NCBI GenBank assembly: GCA_027036915.1
Contig: JALWCD010000060.1
Coordinates: forward strand, 1 to 12,437
DNA length: 12,437 nt
Direction of reading: 5' to 3'
DNA from: Thermodesulfatator sp.
Lineage (GTDB): Bacteria > Desulfobacterota > Thermodesulfobacteria > Thermodesulfobacteriales > Thermodesulfobacteriaceae
A program made the position numbers and the translations under genes. Position 1 is the stretch's first letter; every line of letters begins with the position of its first letter. The notes under the pieces are model-generated. The model worked only from the letters and a program-made list of their open reading frames with translations. It ran no database searches and was not told where the DNA came from. Shown in pieces: positions 1 through 4,898 of this stretch.

Positions 1-2
1 CC

Positions 3-317
3 GTCCGCACGGCTCAGGTTCAGGCCCTGCTGGCCCGGGGAGGCGAGGAACTCGAGGGGTTTATGCGGGAGCTGGCCTCCGGAAGACCCCTTTCCCGGGC
101 CCTTAAGGCCCTACCCTATCCCCCGGCCCGGGCCTTTCAGGGCCCCCCTCCGGATGAACCCTTACCCTGGGAGGAGGTGGTCAATCCCGGCCTGGATAAG
201 GCCTTCCTCAGGGAAGAATGGCAGAGGACTTTCGCCGAAAAGGAATCCCCTCCCTGTCCCTCCCGAAGGAGCTGCCGGATCTGCGGGGCCTGTCTAACCC
301 TTTACGGCGCGTCTTGA
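3..317 (+). CDS. C-terminal end of a B12-binding-type radical SAM protein (TIGR03960-like), 5' part outside window
   Basis: The frame is open from the left edge, so only about the last 104 residues are present and the radical SAM core (CxxxCxxC) is not visible. The tail reads PLPWEEVVNPGLDKAFLREE followed shortly by four cysteines spaced C-x5-C-x2-C-x2-C. From memory this matches the conserved end of the TIGR03960 family (PLPWDHI..GVSKEFLxREY ... C..CGVC). In many bacteria that family is fused to or followed by a DUF2344 domain; here the protein stops 6 residues after the last cysteine, so no fused DUF2344 follows. The family's reaction is not established. The cysteine tail could hold an auxiliary Fe-S cluster or a metal (inference). 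The stop lies inside the 3' end of the convergent pilZ gene. The ATG at 63 is internal and is not the start. Confidence 0.72.
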   Translation, partial: VRTAQVQALLARGGEELEGFMRELASGRPLSRALKALPYPPARAFQGPPPDEPLPWEEVVNPGLDKAFLREEWQRTFAEKESPPCPSRRSCRICGACLTLYGAS

Positions 318-860
318 GGCCTGGATCTGAAGGAGCTGCTTTCGAAAAATATGCTGCACCAGACGATCCACGTCTTCCTCGGTAATCCAGATGAACTTGA
401 AGGCCGCCTCCCTCCCGTCCAACCGAACCACCTCGCCGTAAGCCCTGATGAACTGGTACTCCGGCAGGAGACCGAGATCGAACTCGAAGATTTCCCCCAC
501 CCGGGGCAGAGGGTCCATTTCGAATCGGATTCCGGCTCCGCTGATGTTGACCTTGATTTCCTGAAATTGTTTCAGGACTTCGGATTTGGCCTCCACCAGG
601 AGACGATCGAGCTTCAGGGCCAGGATCTCTAAAATTTCGGCCAGATCCCGGTTTTTCTCCCTCAGCTTCTGCAGGTGATAGTTGAGTTTACGGGCCTCCC
701 CCGGAGTCCTCAGAGGGTCGATCCAGGGTTCCTCCTCTCCGGAGCGATAACGGGCCACCTTTTCCTGGAACTCCTCCGGAGTTATACGGCGATAACGAAT
801 AAGGATACGGTCATCTATCCGAACATGTTGACGGCCTTCTACCTGTTCTTCCTTTTTCAT
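294..860 (-). CDS. PilZ-domain protein with long helical insert, third gene of the stator operon (tetramer-type PilZ?)
   Basis: 188 residues. The N-terminus carries R10-x3-R14 (GRQHVRIDDR), the arginine motif that clamps c-di-GMP in PilZ domains. N105-x-S107-x2-G110 (VNISGAGIRF) is the second, [D/N]xSxxG motif, followed by beta-rich sequence to about residue 160 and a short C-terminal helix. Canonical PilZ domains place the two motifs a few tens of residues apart. Here about 90 residues intervene, and residues ~27-100 look helical, with a heptad-like stretch LQKLREKNRDLAEILEILAL. This resembles the tetramer-forming PilZ type described for Xanthomonas XC6012 (tPilZ), as I recall it. The ATG directly follows the pomB stop (0-base gap), with a G-rich Shine-Dalgarno in the pomB end. 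Position in the operon suggests c-di-GMP control of the stator, like YcgR/MotI braking (inference). The 3' end overlaps the convergent radical SAM gene by 24 bases. Confidence 0.82.
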   Translation of the reverse strand: MKKEEQVEGRQHVRIDDRILIRYRRITPEEFQEKVARYRSGEEEPWIDPLRTPGEARKLNYHLQKLREKNRDLAEILEILALKLDRLLVEAKSEVLKQFQEIKVNISGAGIRFEMDPLPRVGEIFEFDLGLLPEYQFIRAYGEVVRLDGREAAFKFIWITEEDVDRLVQHIFRKQLLQIQASRRAVKG

Positions 861-1628
861 TCAGGGCCCCCTGGGAATGATTTCCTGTTCGGTTTGTCCG
901 GAGAAGGTCTCCCGGTATTTTAAAAGGGGATTTTTCTTTTGCAAAAGAATGATTTCGACCCGCCGATTGGCCGCCCGATGTTCAGGGGTGTCGTTGGGAT
1001 AAAGGGGCCGGGAAGGTCCGTAGCCCACGGCCGAGACCTGTTCCGGGACCACGTAGCCCTTCTGGAGGAGATATTCCACCACCGCGGTGGCCCGGGCCGC
1101 CGAAAGTTCCCAGTTGGAACGATATCGTTCGCCTCTGAAGGGGGTATCATCGGTGTGACCGGCCACCACGATCTCACCATCGAAAAGCCTGAAGACCTCT
1201 CCCAGGCTGTCCAGGATATGTCTGGCTTCCGGGGTAAGCTCGGCACTTCCGGGGGGGAAAACCAAACGATTGTTGAGTCGAAGTACTACCCGGTCCTCAA
1301 GGCTTTCGATCTGAATCTGGCCCTTGATGAGTTCCAGTTTGATGGCCGATTTTATCCTTTCGAGCAACTCCTCCACCGTAAATCGGGGCTGGAACTCCCG
1401 GGAGACGATATCCAGGCCTTTGGGAATGTCAAAAACCACCTCTTCCCTCTGTACTCCGAAGGCGTTTCGCAGCGATCCAGCCACCTCCTTGAATTTGGCC
1501 ACATCCATCTCCGAAAAGGAAAGCAAAAGGACGAAAAAACACATGAGAAGACTCATCAGATCCGAAAAGGTGGTCATCCATTTCGGCGCTCCGGCTTCGC
1601 ATTTACACTTCTCTTCTTCCGCCGGCAT
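861..1628 (-). CDS. pomB: Flagellar stator protein PomB/MotB (sodium-type), OmpA peptidoglycan-binding domain
   Basis: 255 residues. After a short cytoplasmic start comes one membrane segment (~17-38) containing WMTTFSDLMSLLMCFFVLLL. D23 is the conserved ion-carrying aspartate (D24 in Vibrio PomB). The segment and following linker (SFSEMDVAKFKEVAGSLRNA, then FGVQ and DIPKG) closely follow remembered Vibrio PomB rather than E. coli MotB, so Na+ coupling is likely. Residues ~110-230 form an OmpA/MotB C-terminal domain with GHTDDTP (157-163) and NRRVEI (221-226), which anchors the stator to peptidoglycan. The ATG lies 2 bases after the pomA stop and is preceded by GAGGAG, so translation is probably coupled. 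It forms the A5B2 stator complex with PomA in the inner membrane. No broken motifs are seen. Ion choice cannot be proven from sequence. Confidence 0.93.
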   Translation of the reverse strand: MPAEEEKCKCEAGAPKWMTTFSDLMSLLMCFFVLLLSFSEMDVAKFKEVAGSLRNAFGVQREEVVFDIPKGLDIVSREFQPRFTVEELLERIKSAIKLELIKGQIQIESLEDRVVLRLNNRLVFPPGSAELTPEARHILDSLGEVFRLFDGEIVVAGHTDDTPFRGERYRSNWELSAARATAVVEYLLQKGYVVPEQVSAVGYGPSRPLYPNDTPEHRAANRRVEIILLQKKNPLLKYRETFSGQTEQEIIPRGP

Positions 1629-1630
1629 AC

Positions 1631-2395
1631 CTACTCCTCGGCCCCCGGGGCCTTTCTCTTTTTGGGCGGAAGGAAGGTCTGCAGCACTTCCTCCAGCACC
1701 CTGGGATTCAGGCCCTTCTGGATCCCCAGGACCCCTTCGATGATGAGCTTTTTGGTCAGCTGTTCCTCCTCGGAACGATGGGAAAGCTTATCGGCGATGG
1801 GAAGAAAGACCAGGTTGGCCATCACGGCCCCGTAAAGGGTGGTGAGAAGGGCCACGGCCATGGCCGGACCGATGGATTTGGGGTCCTCCATGGAGCTCAG
1901 CATCTGCACCAGACCGATAAGGGTTCCGATCATTCCGAAGGCCGGGGCGGCGTCCCCCATGGCCTTGAACATGTTGATGCCCACCTCGTGACGCTGCGTG
2001 GTAAGCTGGACCTCCTTGGAGAGGACCTCCTCTATGAAATCGGCCTCGTGCCCGTCCACACAGAACATAATGGCCTTCTTGAGAAAAGGATCATCGATGG
2101 GTTGTTTTTCGAGCTTCAAAAGCCCCTCCCGTCGGGCTATGTTAGCCAGGGTGACGATCTCTTTGATGGTCTCTTCCGGAGGTTTGAGTTTGTAAAAAAA
2201 GGCCTTCATGGCCACATTCACGGAGCCCAAAACTTCATTCAAAGAAAAACGGATAAAGGTGGCCGCGATGGTTCCTCCTATTACGATTAAAATGGAGGGA
2301 ATGTTGATAAAGATACCTATCTGTCCCCCAACCAGGATCGAGCCCAGAAGGAGTACCACTCCCAGTACTAGCCCTACTACGGTACCCAGATCCAT
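1631..2395 (-). CDS. pomA: Flagellar stator protein PomA/MotA (sodium-type)
   Basis: 254 residues, the same length class as Vibrio PomA. There are four membrane segments: ~5-23, ~31-49, ~150-167 and ~178-200. The cytoplasmic loop between segments 2 and 3 carries the charged torque-generating region. MIGTLIGL and ALLTTLYGA place threonines at T158, T185 and T186, the same numbers as the PomA threonines linked in the literature to Na+ selectivity. GPAMAVALLTTLYGA and the following FLPIADKL are near-identical to PomA as I remember it. The start ATG has a strong GAGGAGG Shine-Dalgarno (revcomp of 2396-2410). A sigma-28-like promoter lies ~30 bases upstream. First gene of pomA-pomB-pilZ. No other flagellar genes lie in the window, so the stator operon is detached from any main flagellar cluster here. 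Confidence 0.94.
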   Translation of the reverse strand: MDLGTVVGLVLGVVLLLGSILVGGQIGIFINIPSILIVIGGTIAATFIRFSLNEVLGSVNVAMKAFFYKLKPPEETIKEIVTLANIARREGLLKLEKQPIDDPFLKKAIMFCVDGHEADFIEEVLSKEVQLTTQRHEVGINMFKAMGDAAPAFGMIGTLIGLVQMLSSMEDPKSIGPAMAVALLTTLYGAVMANLVFLPIADKLSHRSEEEQLTKKLIIEGVLGIQKGLNPRVLEEVLQTFLPPKKRKAPGAEE

Positions 2396-2425
2396 AAGAC
2401 CTCCTCGTCGTCGACTACATTACTT

Positions 2426-2453
2426 TTATCGGCTGGGCCCTGAGAGAAGTTTA
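2426..2453 (-). promoter_or_regulatory. Candidate sigma-28 (FliA-type) promoter for pomA-pomB-pilZ
   Basis: On the minus strand, 2426-2433 reads GCCGATAA, a full match to the sigma-28 -10 element. TAAACTTC at 2446-2453 matches 6 of 8 bases of the -35 element TAAAGTTT. The spacer is 12 bases where 11 is usual. Initiation would fall near 2419, leaving a leader of about 25 bases with the pomA Shine-Dalgarno in it. A flagellar sigma factor fits a stator operon (E. coli motAB is a class 3 gene). Confidence 0.55.
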
Positions 2454-2474
2454 TCATAAAAAAGAAAGCCTTGA

Positions 2475-2551
2475 TGGTCGGGGCGGGCGGATTTGAACCG
2501 CCGACCCCCTGCTCCCAAGGCAGGTGCGCTGCCAGGCTGCGCTACGCCCCG
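2475..2551 (-). tRNA. tRNA-Pro, anticodon UGG, CCA encoded
   Basis: 77 bases including an encoded CCA (2475-2477 on the minus strand) after discriminator A. The acceptor stem is CGGGGCG/CGCCCCG (2545-2551 with 2479-2485). The anticodon stem is CCTGC/GCAGG around loop CTTGGGA, giving anticodon TGG followed by G37, as expected for tRNA-Pro. The T arm is GGCGG-TTCAAAT-CCGCC. All stems pair perfectly and are G+C-rich, in keeping with a thermophile. It starts 14 bases after the rdgB stop, so it is probably transcribed with the rph-rdgB operon and cut out by RNase P/RNase E-type processing (inference). Confidence 0.97.
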
Positions 2552-2565
2552 TCTTTGAAATAATT

Positions 2566-3180
2566 TTAAAGGCCTTTCAGGAATTCGGGAAGCATCTCGC
2601 GAAGCGCAGCCAGGGCCCGTCCCCGATGACTGAAGCGGTTCTTGACCTCGGGTGAGAGCTCCGCGGCCGTCTTCTTGAAGTCGAATTCCATGGGCAGAAA
2701 GATAGGATCGTAACCGAAACCGCCTTCCCCACGGGGGGAGGTGGCGATCAGGCCCTCCCAGACCCCCTCGGCCTTAAGCCAGCGGCCCGAAGGATGATAA
2801 ACGATGATTACGCATCGGAACCGAGCCGTACGATTCTCCCAAGGGACATCTTTCAAAGCCTCAAGGAGCTTGCGGATGTTGTCCTCGTCCGTAGCCCCCG
2901 GCCCGGCATAACGGGCGGAATGGACCCCCGGAGCCCCTCCCAGGGCATCCACCTCTATGCCGGAATCGTCGGCCAGGGCCATATGCCCCGTGGCCAGGGC
3001 CCAGTGCCGGGCCTTGAGAAAGGCGTTGTCAAAAAAGGTCTCTCCGGTCTCCTCCGGAGGATCTATCTCCGGAAAATCCTTTACGGTGAGGATCCTGAGG
3101 GGCAAATCCTTGAGAAGGGCGGTAAGTTCTCGAATTTTCCCCTCGTTTCCGGTGCCCAGAACCAGAGTTTTCCTTCTCAT
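2566..3180 (-). CDS. rdgB: dITP/XTP pyrophosphatase (non-canonical purine NTPase, HAM1/RdgB family)
   Basis: 204 residues, the usual family length. The enzyme hydrolyses dITP, ITP and XTP to the monophosphate plus pyrophosphate, keeping deaminated purines out of DNA and RNA. Visible family motifs are LGTGNEGKIREL (8-19, the substrate-binding T/GxNxxK element), DDSGIEVDALGGAPGVHSAR (71-90, with the catalytic/metal-binding acidic pair), GEGGFGYDPIF (151-161) and FSHRGRAL (183-190). The ATG overlaps the rph stop in an ATGA junction, and GAGGTCCTGTC upstream supplies the Shine-Dalgarno. rph-rdgB adjacency is widespread in bacteria and supports both calls. The tRNA-Pro gene follows 14 bases downstream. 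Nothing is missing or broken. Confidence 0.96.
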   Translation of the reverse strand: MRRKTLVLGTGNEGKIRELTALLKDLPLRILTVKDFPEIDPPEETGETFFDNAFLKARHWALATGHMALADDSGIEVDALGGAPGVHSARYAGPGATDEDNIRKLLEALKDVPWENRTARFRCVIIVYHPSGRWLKAEGVWEGLIATSPRGEGGFGYDPIFLPMEFDFKKTAAELSPEVKNRFSHRGRALAALREMLPEFLKGL

Positions 3181-3884
3181 GACAGGACCTCTCTTTGAAA
3201 GGAAATTAGTTTTTGGATAGCCTTGGCCGCCAGTTCCTTCATCTCTTCAAGTCTCTCCCAGGGGAAAGGCCCCTTTTCCCCGGTAGCCTGAATCTCTATC
3301 CATCCTCCCTTCTCCGCCCTCACGAAATTGGCATCCACCTCCGCCACGGCATCCTCTTCAAAGGAAAGATCCACCAGGACCTGGCCGTCCACCACCCCGC
3401 AACTGATGGCCGCCAGGTGCTCCCTCACCGGATCCCGGGCGAGAATCCCCTTTTCCAGAAGACGCCTTACAGCCAGTTTCAGGGCCACAAAGGCCCCGGT
3501 AATGGCTGCCGTGCGGGTACCGCCGTCGGCCTGCAGTACGTCACAGTCCACCCACAGGGTTCTCTCCCCCAGGGCCTGAAGGTCCACCACGGCCCGCAAA
3601 CTCCTCCCGATAAGACGCTGGATTTCCTGCGAACGCCCCTTGCGCCCGAAGACCTCCCGGGGAGAACGGGTCTCCGTGGCCCGTGGAAGAAGGGCATACT
3701 CCGCCGTAATCCATCCGCATCCGGTATCCTTCAAAAAGGAGGGAACCTTTTCTTCCACCGAAACCGCGCAGAGAACTTTGGTATCCCCCAGCTCGAAAAG
3801 ACAGGAACCTTCCGCATATTTGAGAAAATCCGGAACGATTCTAACCGGACGGATCTCGTCAAAAGTCCTCCCGTCGGAACGCAT
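3177..3884 (-). CDS. rph: Ribonuclease PH (phosphorolytic tRNA 3' exoribonuclease)
   Basis: 235 residues from the chosen start. It trims tRNA 3' ends with phosphate, releasing nucleoside diphosphates, and acts as a hexamer in the cytoplasm. The start MRSDGRTFDEIRPVRI is the classic family beginning, so I use the ATG at 3884. The frame is open further up to 3956, but those 24 residues do not look like the family and lie inside the upstream polyferredoxin gene. Motifs include the RKGRSQEIQRLIGRSLRA region (81-98), CDVLQADGGTRTAAITG (114-130; the GTRT element binds phosphate) and D178/D184 in EEDAVAEVD. The Shine-Dalgarno is weak (AGAAAAAAGAC), suggesting coupling to the upstream gene, which ends 26 bases inside it. 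The next gene, rdgB, is joined by an ATGA overlap. Confidence 0.95.
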   Translation of the reverse strand: MRSDGRTFDEIRPVRIVPDFLKYAEGSCLFELGDTKVLCAVSVEEKVPSFLKDTGCGWITAEYALLPRATETRSPREVFGRKGRSQEIQRLIGRSLRAVVDLQALGERTLWVDCDVLQADGGTRTAAITGAFVALKLAVRRLLEKGILARDPVREHLAAISCGVVDGQVLVDLSFEEDAVAEVDANFVRAEKGGWIEIQATGEKGPFPWERLEEMKELAAKAIQKLISFQREVLS

Positions 3885-4770
3885 GTCTTTTTTCTGTAAC
3901 AGAAAAAGGCAACCGGTCAAGTCGAGATTCAAGCCGAAAAGACCTTTTAAGTTCAATGGACCTGGTAGGACAGCTATTTAAGCAATTTAAACAACGAATG
4001 CACTCCACTGAGTTCAATTCTTGGGGTATTTTCAATTCCATGGGGCAAATCTTTTCACAAAGACCACAAAAAAGGCAGTTTTTTTCCTGCCATCGCAAAC
4101 GGAAGAGACCCAAACGGTTAAAAAATCCGTAAATCAATCCCAGAGGACAAAAAAGTTTACAGAATATTCGAAGATAAAGGATCGCCCCCAGAAGGATGAC
4201 CACCAGGAGTACCACCTTCCAGTAAAATAATCCTCCGATCAGGCTGCGAAGCTGTGGTTCGAGAATCAGATTGGGAAGGCCGGCCTCAAGGGTGCCGGCG
4301 GGACAAAAGATGCGACAGAACCAGACCTCTCCGTAGCCGGTCTCCCCTTTAAAGGCCACGGGAAGGGCCAGAACCAGTCCTACCAGTAAAGCCCATTTAA
4401 GAAATCGCAGGGCCCTGGGAAGCCCGACCTTGGGGAGAGGAAGGCGATAGAGCATCTCCTGCAGAAAACCGAAAGGGCAGATCCAGCCGCAGACGAAACG
4501 TCCCAGGAGAAGACCGTAAAGCAAAAGACTTCCGGTAAGATAAAGGGCTCCCTTGAGGGCCACCACCGGGAGAGTGCGCAGGGGGGCCATGACATGCTGA
4601 AGGATGCGCAGGGGGGGGGCGGTGAGAGCCAGGGGGCAGGAGTAACAGTTAAGCCCCGGGAAACAGAGATTCTTGAGCCTTCCGGTATAGATCCCCCCCT
4701 CAATCAGAAACCCGAGATAAGAGTTGGCCCAGATCGCGATCAGAAACTGGATGAAGTTCCTTTTCTTCAC
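3859..4770 (-). CDS. Membrane-bound 4Fe-4S polyferredoxin (NapH/NosR-C-terminal type)
   Basis: 303 residues from a GTG at 4770. There are about four to five membrane segments (e.g. ~68-90, ~121-140, ~178-200). Cysteine motifs: CFPGLNCYSCP (36-46), CGWICP (94-99), CRIFCP (152-157), CKLFCP (204-209), then two full ferredoxin sites, C232-x2-C-x2-C-x3-C and C257-x2-C-x2-C-x3-C. This is the NapH-like quinol/thiol-to-Fe-S electron-transfer type; the partner is unknown. The N-terminus KKRNFIQFLIA and NCYSCPLAL fit the family and favour this start over a GTG at 4872. The start overlaps the small CxxC gene by GTGA, and its end overlaps rph. Oddities: after NCYSCP the family usually has A-C-P-I/L-G, but here it is APPLR, encoded across a C9 run, so one cysteine is lost. 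The last ~90 codons are about 40% G+C against ~60% nearby. Confidence 0.85.
   Translation of the reverse strand: MKKRNFIQFLIAIWANSYLGFLIEGGIYTGRLKNLCFPGLNCYSCPLALTAPPLRILQHVMAPLRTLPVVALKGALYLTGSLLLYGLLLGRFVCGWICPFGFLQEMLYRLPLPKVGLPRALRFLKWALLVGLVLALPVAFKGETGYGEVWFCRIFCPAGTLEAGLPNLILEPQLRSLIGGLFYWKVVLLVVILLGAILYLRIFCKLFCPLGLIYGFFNRLGLFRLRWQEKNCLFCGLCEKICPMELKIPQELNSVECIRCLNCLNSCPTRSIELKRSFRLESRLDRLPFSVTEKRHAFRREDF
4575..4619 (-). repeat. Short direct repeat with a C9 homopolymer inside the polyferredoxin gene
   Basis: The plus strand carries TGCGCAGGGGGG at 4575-4586 and again at 4605-4616, exactly 30 bases apart, the second copy continuing to G9 (4611-4619). On the coding strand this is C9 followed by TGCGCA. 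In the protein it makes APPLRILQ then, ten residues on, APLRTLP. The first copy falls where the family normally has a cysteine. Confidence 0.6.
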
Positions 4771-4898
4771 TGAAGTCCCATACAGGAGAGACACAGACTG
4801 GCGGCCCGGGAGAAAACAAACCGAAAACCACCCGAGAAAACCCCGGCCAGAAAAAAGCCTCCCGCAAGCCACCAGAGAACCCTGGGGAAAATCTTCAT
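4767..4898 (-). CDS. Small membrane protein with C-terminal CxxC (CD1871A-like), 43 aa
   Basis: This 43-residue ORF, below usual ORF cut-offs, begins with an ATG that overlaps the glmM stop (ATGA). Its TGA overlaps the GTG of the polyferredoxin (GTGA). It reads MKIFPRVLWW, a hydrophobic segment LAGGFFLAGVFSGGFRFVF, then ends CLSCMGLQ with C36 and C39. One membrane segment followed by a CxxC near the very C-terminus matches small proteins named in annotation after C. difficile CD1871A, as I recall them. Those sit beside NapH-like 4Fe-4S proteins and FMN-binding proteins, which fits the next gene. A thiol/disulfide or cluster-accessory role is inference; no function is established to my knowledge. 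Coupling on both sides and exact frame fit argue that it is real. The Shine-Dalgarno GGGAGG abuts the ATG, so initiation probably relies on reinitiation after glmM. Confidence 0.78.
   Translation of the reverse strand: MKIFPRVLWWLAGGFFLAGVFSGGFRFVFSRAASLCLSCMGLQ

Noticed and set aside
939-1835. 298-codon plus-strand ORF
   Set aside because: It is antisense to pomB and pomA, which have clear family motifs; the product shows no domain.
2458-2467. T-rich tract after tRNA-Pro as a Rho-independent terminator
   Set aside because: The minus strand has TTTCTTTTTT about 8 bases after the CCA, but no separate G+C hairpin precedes it; only the tRNA itself could serve as a stem, so it is not called.
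3885-3956. Longer N-terminus for RNase PH starting at 3956
   Set aside because: The family begins at MRSDGRT; the extra 24 residues do not fit it and lie within the polyferredoxin coding region.
4771-4872. Longer N-terminus for the polyferredoxin from GTG at 4872
   Set aside because: The extra 34 residues do not resemble the family and occupy another frame of the small CxxC gene, whose TGA overlaps the chosen GTG.
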